DNA from: Mycolicibacterium chlorophenolicum
GTDB lineage: Bacteria > Actinomycetota > Actinomycetes > Mycobacteriales > Mycobacteriaceae
Assembly: GCF_001044235.1 (NCBI RefSeq)
Contig: NZ_JYNL01000014.1
Location: 24,070 to 88,069 of the forward strand
Length of the DNA stretch: 64,000 nt
Direction of reading: 5' to 3'
Numbering within the stretch: the first letter of the stretch is position 1; every line of letters begins with the position of its first letter. Below the pieces are notes generated by a model that did not search any database, was not told where the DNA came from, and saw only the letters and a list, made by a program, of their open reading frames with translations. The position numbers and the translations under genes are program-made. Of the stretch, positions 8,200 to 18,217 are shown one piece after another.

Positions 8200-8649
8200 T
8201 CAGTCGGTGTCGACGACGAGGACCTCGGTGTGTGCCCGGCGCTTGACGATCTTCGGCACCGACCCGACGAGTCGGCCCACCACCGACCGCATGCCGACGC
8301 TGCCGACCACCAGCAGGTCGGCACCCACCTCGTCGGCCAGGTCGACCAGCGCGTCGGCGGGCACGCCCTTGACGGCGCGCTGTTCGACGTTGTGTGCGCC
8401 GGCCTTCCTGGCGCGGTCGGCGGCGTCGTTCAGCAGGCCGTACACGGGCGCGTCGCCCTGGATGCGGTACTCGTCGCCGCGCGGCTGATCGGGTTCCGGT
8501 GCGCCGCCGTCATGACGCGCCGGTGTGTACGCCGACGCGATGATCAGGCGGGCGTCGGACTCGGCGGCCAGCGCGGCGGCCTTGTCGACCGCCCGCAGCG
8601 AGGTCTCCGAGCCGTCGGTGCCGACGACGATGGTCGAGTACTTCGTCAT
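8200..8649 (-). CDS. Universal stress protein (USP) family
   Basis: This 149-residue cytoplasmic protein has the USP alpha/beta fold: IVVGTDGSETSLRAVDKAA at the N-terminus and the ATP-binding motif GSVGMRSVVGRLVGSVPKIV (G-2x-G-9x-G-S/T type) near residues 115-134. Mycobacterial USPs bind ATP or cAMP and are often induced by hypoxia or stress. It is a single-domain form, whereas many mycobacterial paralogues are double. It is convergent with the PEP-mutase-family gene (21 bases apart). Confidence 0.9.
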   Translation of the reverse strand: MTKYSTIVVGTDGSETSLRAVDKAAALAAESDARLIIASAYTPARHDGGAPEPDQPRGDEYRIQGDAPVYGLLNDAADRARKAGAHNVEQRAVKGVPADALVDLADEVGADLLVVGSVGMRSVVGRLVGSVPKIVKRRAHTEVLVVDTD

Positions 8650-8727
8650 GGATGCGCCCCTCCCGTGATTCGATTGCGGTGAGTGTACAACTGTTCACTC
8701 ACGGGGCCCAGAGGGCGCCGATCGACA

Positions 8728-9162
8728 TCAGCGGTGCACGTCGGTCACGACGATGTCGATGTCGACGCCCTCGACGCCGATCACCTCGTTGATCACGGCG
8801 GCAGCCAGCGTGCGCGCCTGTGCCGCGGTCGCGGCGAGATCGGCGCCGTACCGGCCGCTGACCTCGATGCGCACGGCGCGCAGCGTCTTCTCGTCCAGGG
8901 CGACGGCGACGTCGACCAGCGTCAGGTCCGGCAGCGAGCGCAGCGCGCGGGCCAGGCCGGCCCGCAACACCAGGTCACTGACCGCGATCCGGCCCGCAGC
9001 GTCGCCCGGGCGTGGGTCGACCACGTCGAGGGGCCAGCCGCCGCGGGGGGTGGCCCGCACGGCGTCGATCACGCGGGCTTCGATGGCCACCCAGCCGCGT
9101 TCGGGCATCGCGCGCAGGTCCCGGGACGCCCGGGCCAGCACGTCGTAGTCGCCTATCGCCAT
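8728..9162 (-). CDS. Asp23/Gls24-like protein coupled to the sigma factor gene
   Basis: The 144-residue protein overlaps the end of the upstream ECF sigma gene by ten bases, so the two are translationally coupled. Its C-terminal half (about residues 80-143: VDVAVALDEKTLRAVRIEVSGRYG then INEVIGVEGVDIDIVV) resembles the Asp23/Gls24 beta-alpha fold also seen in the two genes at 9885 and 10280, while the N-terminal half lacks the usual start of that family. It has no signal peptide or membrane segment. Because it is tied to a sigma factor, a role as a regulator of that factor is possible, but this is inference. Confidence 0.6.
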   Translation of the reverse strand: MAIGDYDVLARASRDLRAMPERGWVAIEARVIDAVRATPRGGWPLDVVDPRPGDAAGRIAVSDLVLRAGLARALRSLPDLTLVDVAVALDEKTLRAVRIEVSGRYGADLAATAAQARTLAAAVINEVIGVEGVDIDIVVTDVHR

Positions 9163-9722
9163 CGTTGAAGCCTCTGCTGAAGTGTCGTTCGGGCGCGGTG
9201 ATGATGCCCCCGCGCCCCGTCCGGGCTCAGACTCAGGATCGTCCCGATCTGGGGGAAGGTCAATTCCTCGACCTCCCGCAACAGCCAGACCGCGCGCTGG
9301 CGGGGTGGCAGTTCGGCGAGGGCCTCCTCCAGCGCCCCGAGGAATTCGGTGTTCGAGACGTTGGCGAACGGATCGGCCGAGGCCGACGCGTCCGCCGGGT
9401 CGAGCAGCCGGTCATCGAGCGGCACCGCCCGCTTGACGCGGTGCGAGTCGACGACCTTGCGGGCGCAGATCGCGAAGAGCCATGTCCGCGGGCTGGATTC
9501 GCCCCGGAAACGGTCGATCTGGCGCCATGCCGCGACGAATGTCTCCTGCACGATGTCCTGCACGGCCGCGTCGTCGCGGGTCATCCGGCGCGCATAGCGG
9601 TGCAGGGCGGGCCCGTGCCGGCGGATCAGGGTCTCGAACGCCGATCGATCTCCGGCGGCGGCCGCCGCCGCCAGCTCGCGGTCGTCGACCTCGCGATCCA
9701 CCGTGGGGTCGCCGGCAAGCAT
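9153..9722 (-). CDS. ECF-type RNA polymerase sigma factor
   Basis: The 189-residue protein has sigma region 2 (about residues 30-95, including RRHGPALHRYARRMTRDDAAVQDIVQETF split across helices and PRTWLFAI) and region 4 (about 130-185, LPPRQRAVWLLREVEELTFPQIG). There is no C-terminal SnoaL domain, so it is a simple ECF factor. The ATG at 9722 is chosen because residues upstream of it are low-complexity and not sigma-like. No classical zinc-binding anti-sigma factor lies next to it; instead the following gene is Asp23-like. It is divergent from two further Asp23-like genes, probably its targets. Confidence 0.85.
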   Translation of the reverse strand: MLAGDPTVDREVDDRELAAAAAAGDRSAFETLIRRHGPALHRYARRMTRDDAAVQDIVQETFVAAWRQIDRFRGESSPRTWLFAICARKVVDSHRVKRAVPLDDRLLDPADASASADPFANVSNTEFLGALEEALAELPPRQRAVWLLREVEELTFPQIGTILSLSPDGARGHHHRARTTLQQRLQRWR

Positions 9723-9884
9723 CGGCCGATCGGTCCTCTCGAGGCATCCGGAAAACGAAAACGCGTGACGCCGAGAGCCTAGCCACGAGCCGCGGCGATG
9801 ATGTGGTCGGTGACACATTCGTCAGACATTCGGTTCGTCCGTCGTCCACCGACCAACCGGGTGACTCAACGAAAAGGAGCAGAC

Positions 9885-10283
9885 ATGAGCACCGATCAGG
9901 GCAAGACCACGATCGCTGATGCCGTGGTGTCGAAAATCGCCGGGCTGGCCGCGCGTGAGGTCACCGGCGTGCACGCGCTGGGTGGCAGCGCGAGCCGCGC
10001 GGTGGGCGCGCTGCGGGAGCGGATCCCGGGCGCCACGGTCAACCACGCCCAGGGCGTGTCGGTCGAGGTCGGAGAGAAGCAGGCCGCCGTCGACATCGAC
10101 ATCGTCGCCGACTACGGCGTGGCCATCGCCGATCTGGCGTCGGGCATCCGGCGTAACGTCATCGCCGCCATCGAGCGGATGACCGGCCTGGAGGTTGTCG
10201 AGGTGAACATCGCCGTCCACGACGTCTTCGTCGCCGACGAGGACGACGCCGAACGCGACGACCGCCCGGCGAGGGTCGAATGA
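9885..10283 (+). CDS. Asp23/Gls24 family envelope stress protein
   Basis: The 132-residue protein has the complete Asp23/Gls24 fold: IADAVVSKIAGLAAREVTGVHALGG at the start, then VEVGEKQAAVDIDIVADYGVAIADLASGIRRNVIAAIERMTGLEVVEVNIAVHDV. In firmicutes this family is abundant at the membrane and responds to alkaline or cell-wall stress. The ATG follows AAAAGGAGC. It is divergent from the sigma factor gene and overlaps the next gene by four bases (ATGA), so the two are a translational unit. The C-terminal tail is rich in Asp/Glu. Confidence 0.85.
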   Translation: MSTDQGKTTIADAVVSKIAGLAAREVTGVHALGGSASRAVGALRERIPGATVNHAQGVSVEVGEKQAAVDIDIVADYGVAIADLASGIRRNVIAAIERMTGLEVVEVNIAVHDVFVADEDDAERDDRPARVE

Positions 10284-10561
10284 CCCGGCAGGAACGGGCG
10301 GACGCGGTCGCCGAACTCGTGCGGGCGGTGCCGGGTGTGGCCGATCTGCATCCCGGCATGTTCGGTGAGGTCGGCACCTATCTGCCCGGCCGCCGGGTGC
10401 CCGGGATCCGGTTCGGCGACGACACCATCGCCGTCCACATCACGGTGCTGGAGGGCGCTGCCGTGCGGGAGACCGCCGCCGCCGTCCGCGCCGCCGTGTC
10501 CCGGGAGTGGCCGGGCGTGGCGGTCGACGTCACGGTCGAGGACGTGGCCGCGCGCGACTGA
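10280..10561 (+). CDS. Asp23-related small protein
   Basis: The 93-residue product begins with a helix (MTRQERADAVAELVRAVPGVADLHPG), followed by an Asp23-like half with ITVLEGAAVRETAAAVRAAVSREWPGVAVDVTVEDV. It overlaps the preceding Asp23 gene by ATGA and ends 103 bases before nirB. It looks like a divergent, partly degenerate copy of its neighbour, probably acting in the same complex. Cytoplasmic by sequence. Confidence 0.7.
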   Translation: MTRQERADAVAELVRAVPGVADLHPGMFGEVGTYLPGRRVPGIRFGDDTIAVHITVLEGAAVRETAAAVRAAVSREWPGVAVDVTVEDVAARD

Positions 10562-10651
10562 GGTCCGCGTCTCACAACGGGTCCGGCACCGCGGTGAGCA
10601 CACCGTGATGGGCGCTTCACACGGCGCGACACAGTGGCAATATCGGCTTCC

Positions 10652-10657
10652 TAGCCT
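10652..10657 (+). promoter_or_regulatory. Predicted -10 of a leaderless nirB transcript
   Basis: TAGCCT (TANNNT) is followed by seven bases and the nirB ATG, and no ribosome-binding site is present. Transcription is therefore expected to begin at the start codon. No convincing GlnR box was found by eye in the 103 bases upstream. Confidence 0.4.
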
Positions 10658-10664
10658 GAGCGGC

Positions 10665-13187
10665 ATGCCCACTTCACGCGTCGTGGTCGTCGGCCACGGC
10701 ATGGTCGCGCACCGCTTCATCGAGGCCCTGCGTTCCCGCGACACCGAGGACCGCTGGCACGTGACGGTGCTGGCCGAGGAGCTCGACGCGGCCTATGACC
10801 GGGTCGGTCTGACCGGCTACACCGAGCACTGGGAGCGCTCCCGGCTCGCACTTCCCGGCAATCTGTACGGCGGTGACGACCTCGTCGACGTGCGCCTCGG
10901 TCGGCGCGTCACCGCGCTCGATTCGGCCGCCACGACGGTGACCACTGCCGACGGCGCCGAATTCCGTTATGACGCACTGGTGCTGGCCACCGGCTCGTAT
11001 GCCTTCGTGCCGCCGGTTCCCGGCCACGACCTGCCGCAGTGCCACGTGTACCGCACGCTCGACGACCTCGACGCGATCCGGGCCGACGCCGCCCGCGCAG
11101 TGACTGCCGCCTCCGGTGACGCCGCCGGTGTCGTCATCGGAGGCGGGCTGCTCGGACTCGAGGCGGCCAACGCACTGCGCAGCTTCGGGCTGACCCCGCA
11201 CGTGGTGGAGATGGCGCCGCGGCTGATGGCCCAGCAACTCGACGAGGCCGGTGGCGCCCTGCTGGGCCGGATGGTCGGCGCGCTGGGCATCGACGTGCAC
11301 GTCGGGGTCGGCACCGAGCGCATCGAACCCGCACAGGCGGGGGTGCGGGTCACCCTGAGCGATGGGCAGACGGTGGACGCGGGCGTGGTGGTGTTCGCGG
11401 CGGGGGTGCGGCCGCGCGACGAGCTCGCCCGCGTCGCCGGACTGGCGGTCGCCGAGCGCGGCGGTGTGCTCACCGACGCCTCCTGCGCCACAAGAGATCC
11501 GCGGATCTACGCGATCGGCGAGGTCGCGGCCATCGACGGCCGCTGCTACGGCCTGGTCGGACCCGGCTACACCAGCGCCGAGGTGGTCGCCGACCGATTG
11601 CTGGGCGGCGCAGCGGAATTCGGCATCGCGGACATGTCGACCAAACTCAAGCTCCTCGGTGTTGACGTCGCGAGTTTCGGCGACGCGATGGGCGACACCC
11701 CGGACTGCCTGGAGGTGGCCGTCAACGATGCGGTCCGGCAGACCTACGCCAAGCTGGTGCTCTCCGACGACGCGTCGACGCTGCTCGGCGGCATCCTGGT
11801 CGGCGACGCCTCGGCCTACGGGGTGCTGCGCCCGATGGTCGGCGAGCAGCTCCCCGGTGATCCGCTGGCGTTCCTGACCCCGGCCGGATCAGACGGCAGC
11901 GCGGCCGGCGTCGGGGTCGGGGCGCTGCCCGCGACCGCCCAGATCTGCTCCTGCAACAACATCAGCAAGGGCGACGTCACCGATGCCATCGCTGCCGGCT
12001 GCTGCGACGTGGCGGGGCTGAAAGCGTGCACCAGGGCCGGCACGTCGTGCGGTTCGTGCGTGCCCCTGCTCAAGCAGTTGCTCGACGCCCAGGGGGTCGA
12101 GCAGTCCACGGCGCTGTGCGAACACTTCCCGCAGTCGCGCGCCGAGCTGTTCGAGATCGTCACCGCCACCGAGATCCGCACCTTCTCCGGGCTGATCGAG
12201 CGGTTCGGGTCCGGAAAGGGTTGCGACATCTGCAAACCCGTGGTGGCATCGATTCTCGCTTCCACCGGCACGGGGCACATCCTCGACGGAGAACAGGCCT
12301 CGCTGCAGGACTCCAACGACCACTTCCTGGCCAACATCCAGCGCAACGGCAGCTACTCGGTGGTGCCGCGGGTGCCGGGTGGGGACATCACGCCCGAGCA
12401 CCTGATCCTGATCGGCGAGATCGCCCGGGACTTCGGCCTCTACACCAAGATCACCGGCGGTCAGCGCATCGACATGTTCGGCGCCCGGGTCGACCAGCTG
12501 CCCGAGATCTGGCGCCGCCTGGTCGACGGGGGCATGGAGTCCGGGCACGCGTACGGCAAGGCGCTGCGCACGGTGAAGAGCTGCGTGGGCAGCGACTGGT
12601 GCCGCTACGGCCAACAGGATTCGGTGCAGATGGCGGTGAACCTCGAGTTGCGCTACCGCGGATTGCGCGCCCCGCACAAGATCAAGATGGGAGTGTCCGG
12701 GTGCGCGCGGGAGTGCGCGGAGGCACGCAGCAAGGACGTCGGCGTCATCGCGACCGAGAACGGCTGGAACCTCTACGTCGGCGGCAACGGCGGCATGACA
12801 CCGCGTCACGCCGAGCTGCTGGCATCCGACCTCGACGACGAGACGCTGGTGCGCTACGTCGACCGGTTCCTGATGTTCTACATCCGGACCGCCGACCGGC
12901 TGCAGCGCACCGCGCCGTGGGTCGAGGAGAAGGGTCTCGAGCATGTGCGCGAGGTGGTGTGTGACGACTCGCTGGGCCTGGCAGCCGAATTCGAGGCCGC
13001 GGTCGCCCGGCACGTCGAGGGCTATGCGTGCGAGTGGAAGGGTGTGCTGGAGGACCCGGACAAGCTGTCGCGGTTCGTGTCGTTCGTGAACGCCCCCGGC
13101 GTCGACGATCCCACGGTGACCTTCACCCGATCTGCGGGACGGCTGGTGCCGACGCCGATCGGTATGCCGAAAGTGGTTCAGCGGTGA
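10665..13187 (+). CDS. nirB: Assimilatory nitrite reductase [NAD(P)H] large subunit
   Basis: The 840-residue enzyme reduces nitrite to ammonium in the cytoplasm. Domains in order: FAD/NAD(P)H oxidoreductase (residues 1 to about 310, starting VVVVGHGMVAHRF, second dinucleotide motif VVIGGGLLGLEAA near 153); a BFD-like [2Fe-2S] domain (about 425-475) with CSCNN, CT and CGSC cysteines; then the sulfite/nitrite reductase halves with the siroheme-[4Fe-4S] cysteines in CVGSDWC (about 638) and SGCARECAEA (about 677). The length is close to the M. tuberculosis protein (Rv0252). The start codon is set by homology and the -10 spacing. nirD follows with a GTGA overlap. Confidence 0.95.
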   Translation: MPTSRVVVVGHGMVAHRFIEALRSRDTEDRWHVTVLAEELDAAYDRVGLTGYTEHWERSRLALPGNLYGGDDLVDVRLGRRVTALDSAATTVTTADGAEFRYDALVLATGSYAFVPPVPGHDLPQCHVYRTLDDLDAIRADAARAVTAASGDAAGVVIGGGLLGLEAANALRSFGLTPHVVEMAPRLMAQQLDEAGGALLGRMVGALGIDVHVGVGTERIEPAQAGVRVTLSDGQTVDAGVVVFAAGVRPRDELARVAGLAVAERGGVLTDASCATRDPRIYAIGEVAAIDGRCYGLVGPGYTSAEVVADRLLGGAAEFGIADMSTKLKLLGVDVASFGDAMGDTPDCLEVAVNDAVRQTYAKLVLSDDASTLLGGILVGDASAYGVLRPMVGEQLPGDPLAFLTPAGSDGSAAGVGVGALPATAQICSCNNISKGDVTDAIAAGCCDVAGLKACTRAGTSCGSCVPLLKQLLDAQGVEQSTALCEHFPQSRAELFEIVTATEIRTFSGLIERFGSGKGCDICKPVVASILASTGTGHILDGEQASLQDSNDHFLANIQRNGSYSVVPRVPGGDITPEHLILIGEIARDFGLYTKITGGQRIDMFGARVDQLPEIWRRLVDGGMESGHAYGKALRTVKSCVGSDWCRYGQQDSVQMAVNLELRYRGLRAPHKIKMGVSGCARECAEARSKDVGVIATENGWNLYVGGNGGMTPRHAELLASDLDDETLVRYVDRFLMFYIRTADRLQRTAPWVEEKGLEHVREVVCDDSLGLAAEFEAAVARHVEGYACEWKGVLEDPDKLSRFVSFVNAPGVDDPTVTFTRSAGRLVPTPIGMPKVVQR

Positions 13188-13531
13188 CGGTTCTCGACGA
13201 TGTCACGGTGTGGACGACGGCGTGCCGCCTGGATGTCCTGCTGCCCAACCGCGGGGTCGGGGTACTGCTGCCCGACGGCGCGCAGGCCGCGCTGTTCCGT
13301 CTCGACGACGGCACCCTGCACGCGGTGGGCAACATCGACCCGTTCACCGGGGCCGCGGTGATCTCCCGCGGCATCGTCGGCGACCGCGCCGGCCGGCCGA
13401 TCGTGCAGTCGCCGTTGAAGAAGCAGGCGTTCGCCCTCGACGACGGTGTCTGCCTCGACGACCCCGGCTACGCGCTCCTCGTCTACGCCACGCGCGTCAC
13501 CCCCGCCGGCGACGTGCAGGTCGGCTCCTGA
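13184..13531 (+). CDS. nirD: Nitrite reductase small subunit
   Basis: The 115-residue protein has the Rieske-like NirD fold but lacks the Cys/His cluster ligands, as is normal for NirD. Recognisable segments are LLPNRGVGVLLPDG, LHAVGNIDPFTGAAVISRGIVGD and VQSPLKKQAFALDDG. It partners NirB. The GTG start overlaps the nirB stop by four bases, which makes coupled translation likely. It corresponds to Rv0253. Confidence 0.93.
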   Translation: MTVLDDVTVWTTACRLDVLLPNRGVGVLLPDGAQAALFRLDDGTLHAVGNIDPFTGAAVISRGIVGDRAGRPIVQSPLKKQAFALDDGVCLDDPGYALLVYATRVTPAGDVQVGS

Positions 13532-13535
13532 TCCG

Positions 13536-13593
13536 CGGAACAGCATTCCTGGTTGCTCTCCGGCCCGTCATCACAGCCGGGAATGCTATTCCG
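13536..13593. promoter_or_regulatory. Pair of GGAAY-N3-ATTCC palindromes between nirD and the ferredoxin gene
   Basis: A 17-base arm at 13536-13552 and its near inverse at 13577-13593 (15 of 17 bases) are separated by 24 bases. Each arm is itself a 13-base palindrome: GGAACAGCATTCC on the left (one mismatch) and GGAATGCTATTCC on the right (perfect). The centres are 43 bases apart, about four helical turns. This can be a two-site operator for the ferredoxin gene or the stem of a nirBD terminator without a T-tract. Confidence 0.45.
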
Positions 13594-13644
13594 TTGTTAC
13601 CGAACTAGGGACTTTCGGCCCACGACGGCGGCGTGAGAACTACT

Positions 13645-13650
13645 TACCGT
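13645..13650 (+). promoter_or_regulatory. Predicted -10 of a leaderless ferredoxin transcript
   Basis: TACCGT fits TANNNT and is followed by seven bases and the ATG at 13658. There is no ribosome-binding site before the ATG, so the message is probably leaderless. Confidence 0.45.
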
Positions 13651-13657
13651 CGTAGGC

Positions 13658-14011
13658 ATGACGTATGTGATCGGTAGCGCATGTGTGGACATCGTCGACA
13701 AGTCCTGTGTGCAGGAGTGCCCCGCTGACTGCATCTACGAGGGCGCCCGGGCGATGTACATCAACCCGAACGAGTGCGTGGACTGCGGCGCCTGCCGCAT
13801 CGCGTGCCGGGTGGACGCCATCTACTACGAGACCGACCTGCCCGACGAAGAAGCCGCCTCGCTCGAGGACAACGCGGCCTTCTTCAGCATGGTCCTGCCC
13901 GGCCGCGAGGCCCCGCTCGGAGATCCCGGCGGCGCGGCCCGGGTGGGTCGTGTCGGCGCGGACACGCCGCTGGTGGCCGCGCGGCCGCCGTCAACGACCC
14001 CGCACCCCTGA
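13658..14011 (+). CDS. 7Fe-type ferredoxin (FdxA-like)
   Basis: The 117-residue protein begins with the [3Fe-4S]/[4Fe-4S] ferredoxin domain of the FdxA type: CVDIVDKSCVQECPADCIYEG, then CVDCGACRIACRVDAIYYE. The last cysteine is followed by Arg (CR), where FdxA proteins usually have Pro (CP). The usual FdxA ends near residue 107; here the C-terminal 25 residues are a Gly/Arg/Pro-rich tail (RVGRVGADTPLVAARPP). Its place directly after nirBD suggests electron supply to nitrite or sulfite metabolism, although NirB takes electrons from NAD(P)H. Its 3' end overlaps the convergent gene by 21 bases. Confidence 0.85.
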   Translation: MTYVIGSACVDIVDKSCVQECPADCIYEGARAMYINPNECVDCGACRIACRVDAIYYETDLPDEEAASLEDNAAFFSMVLPGREAPLGDPGGAARVGRVGADTPLVAARPPSTTPHP

Positions 14012-14692
14012 CGCCGCGGGCTCCGACACCAGAGCCCGCTGGAACCGGCTGACGATCAGCCGGGTGATGCCGGGATGTGTGCCGAGCGGATCGGTCACCA
14101 GGTCGGCGCCGCTGTCGCGCAGCCGGTCCTGGAACAGGCCTTCCGAGAGCAGGTACGACGCGACGACCACGCGCCTGCCGCGGCCCCGCAGCGCGCCGAC
14201 GGCGTCGGCCACCCGGGGCTGCCCGGTCGCGGCGAACGCGAGTTCCACCCGCGAACCGAGCGTCGCCGACAGCCACGCCGCGGTGGTGTGCAGGTCGCGC
14301 AGCGCCGCCAGATCTGACGTGCCCGCGGCCGCGAGGATCACCGAATCATCAGGCCGCCAGCCACTTTCGATCAGCCGGTCGACGAGCACCCGCACCAGCT
14401 GCGGGTCGGGTCCGAGGGCGCGGGTGACGGTGACGTCGTCGTGGCCGCTGTCGCGTACATGGGCCGGGATGTCGCTGCTGACGTGGTAACCGCGGGCCAG
14501 GAACGCCGGCACCAGCACCGCCGGTTCCCCGGTCCGGGCGCCGAGCACCTCGGCCGGCGTCGGTCCGACGACGTCGACGAACGCGACGTGTACCGGCCGG
14601 CCCAGCGTTGCCGCCACCCGGGACGCGAGGTCGCCGATCAGCGACACCCCCTGCCGCTTGCGGGTGCCGTGGGCCACCAGCACGTGAGTCAT
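13991..14692 (-). CDS. Sirohydrochlorin chelatase-like (CbiX/SirB family) protein, Rv0259c-like
   Basis: The 233-residue protein has two CbiX-like halves: LVAHGTRKRQGVSLIGDLASRV at the N-terminus, ending with AVLVPAFLARGYHVSSDIP, and a second half starting LAAAGTSD and ending VVVASYLLSEGLFQDRL. The metal-binding His of family members is present in the first half (AHGT, GYHV), but the second half has AAGTS where a His-Gly would be expected. It probably inserts Fe or Co into sirohydrochlorin, giving siroheme for NirB. It overlaps the upstream HemD-like gene by ATGA. Confidence 0.8.
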   Translation of the reverse strand: MTHVLVAHGTRKRQGVSLIGDLASRVAATLGRPVHVAFVDVVGPTPAEVLGARTGEPAVLVPAFLARGYHVSSDIPAHVRDSGHDDVTVTRALGPDPQLVRVLVDRLIESGWRPDDSVILAAAGTSDLAALRDLHTTAAWLSATLGSRVELAFAATGQPRVADAVGALRGRGRRVVVASYLLSEGLFQDRLRDSGADLVTDPLGTHPGITRLIVSRFQRALVSEPAASGVRGR

Positions 14693-15831
14693 GAAGCGTA
14701 GGCCTCGTCGACGGGTAGTCGGTAGCCGCGTTTGACCACGGTGGCCACCATCTTCTTGTCGCCCAGCGCGGTCCGCAGTCGCAGCACCGCGGTCTCGACC
14801 GCGTGGGTGTCGGTGCCGCTGCCGGGCAGCGCCCGCAGCAGATCGGCGCGGGACACCACCGCGCCCGGATGCTGCGCCAGCGCCCGGATCGTGGCCATGG
14901 CCGCGGGCGACATCGCCTTCACCGCACCGTCGACGAGCACGCAGTTGCCGCGGATCTCCAGCAGGTGTCCGGCCACCCGGACCGTGCGCGCCTGCAGCAG
15001 CGGCAGTTCGTCGGTGATGTGCCGGGCCAACGCCCCCAACCGCATCCTCTCCGGCGCTGACGTGGGTACCCCGAGCCGGACCAGCGGGCGCGCGGTGACG
15101 GGTCCGACGCACATCGCGTGCACCCCGCCCCGCAGCGCTGCGAGCACCTCAGCCTCGATGCCCATCTCCTGCGCGCGCATCAGCACCGACGCGACCGCGG
15201 GCGCGGACGTGAAGCTGACCGCGTCGAAGCGCTCCTCGGCGATGCCGGCGACCAGCGCGTCGAAGTCGCCGTTGCGGGGCGCCGGATGCCAGCGGTACAC
15301 CCGGATCGGCACCACATCGGCTCCGGCGGAACGCAATTCGTCGAGGAACTCGGGGAACGGATCCCAGTCGGCGGTGGCGCCGTGCAGCTGTACCGCGATC
15401 CGGCTGCCGGCGATACCGCCCTCGACGAGGTAGTGCAGCACCTCGCGGGAGGACTCCGATTCCGGCGACCACTCCTCGGGCAGGCCGGCCGCGCGCAGCG
15501 CGCCGGTGGCCTTCGGGCCGCGGGACACGATGCGGGCCTTGGCCAGTGCCCCGGTGAGTTCGGTGGCCAGGCCCCAGCCGTCGGCTGCGGCGACCCAGCC
15601 GCGGAAACCGATGCCGGTGGTGGCGATGACGATGTCGGGCGGTTCGTCGATCAGTGCGCGCGTGCGCTGGCGCAGTTCGTCGTCGTCGGGCAGGGGCACC
15701 ATCTCGATGGCGGCGGCACTGGTGACGGTCGCGCCGCGACGGGCGAGCAGCGCGGCGAGTTCGTCGGCGCGCCGCGCTGACGTCACCGCGACCCGGAATC
15801 CGGTGAGCGGCGACCAGTCCGGCTCACTCAT
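14689..15831 (-). CDS. Uroporphyrinogen-III synthase-like domain fused to a winged-helix DNA-binding domain (Rv0260c-like)
   Basis: This 380-residue protein has an N-terminal HemD-like region (about residues 8-265; TSARRADELAALLARRGA, IVIATTGIGFRGW, VSFTSAPAV) and a C-terminal OmpR/PhoB-type winged helix (about 285-375; LLEIRGNCVLVDG, AVETAVLRLRTALGDKKMVATVVKRGYRL). The pairing suggests a transcription factor that senses a tetrapyrrole intermediate or an analogue. It is translationally coupled to the sirohydrochlorin-chelatase-like gene. ATG 15831 is chosen over a GTG six bases upstream. Targets are not known; nirBD, the ferredoxin and its own operon are obvious candidates. Confidence 0.85.
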   Translation of the reverse strand: MSEPDWSPLTGFRVAVTSARRADELAALLARRGATVTSAAAIEMVPLPDDDELRQRTRALIDEPPDIVIATTGIGFRGWVAAADGWGLATELTGALAKARIVSRGPKATGALRAAGLPEEWSPESESSREVLHYLVEGGIAGSRIAVQLHGATADWDPFPEFLDELRSAGADVVPIRVYRWHPAPRNGDFDALVAGIAEERFDAVSFTSAPAVASVLMRAQEMGIEAEVLAALRGGVHAMCVGPVTARPLVRLGVPTSAPERMRLGALARHITDELPLLQARTVRVAGHLLEIRGNCVLVDGAVKAMSPAAMATIRALAQHPGAVVSRADLLRALPGSGTDTHAVETAVLRLRTALGDKKMVATVVKRGYRLPVDEAYAS

Positions 15832-15867
15832 GCCCACTGTCTATTCAGGCCGTGTTTCGTGCCGGTT

Positions 15868-15885
15868 ACCCGGTCGTTGCCGGGT
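15868..15885 (-). terminator. Weak hairpin ACCCGG-N6-CCGGGT after aac(2')
   Basis: Six-base perfect stem with a six-base loop, 64 bases beyond the aac stop, without a T-tract. It could end the pxpBC-aac transcript, but mycobacterial GC hairpins are common by chance. Confidence 0.2.
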
Positions 15886-15948
15886 GGTGTCACGGCCGGA
15901 CAGGGCGTGAATTTCCGCTCACCGCCGGCACCTGCCGACTGTGAGGCC

Positions 15949-18076
<2,128 letters not shown>

Positions 18077-18123
18077 GTGCCAACGCTACCGTCGAGTAGC
18101 TTTTCCGTCCGCTGCTCGCTGCA

Positions 18124-18147
18124 AGCTCTGTGAACCTTGCCAGAGCT
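18124..18147. promoter_or_regulatory. Inverted repeat AGCTCTG-N10-CAGAGCT in the pxpB/EamA divergent region
   Basis: A perfect seven-base inverted repeat lies 47 bases upstream of pxpB and 70 upstream of the EamA gene. The size fits a dimeric regulator site; nothing identifies the protein. Confidence 0.3.
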
Positions 18148-18217
18148 GCCTTATGAAGGGCTCAGAGGAGCGGCCTGTCGCGACGGTCGGAGGGGTCCTG
18201 CGGGGTTGAATGCACGG

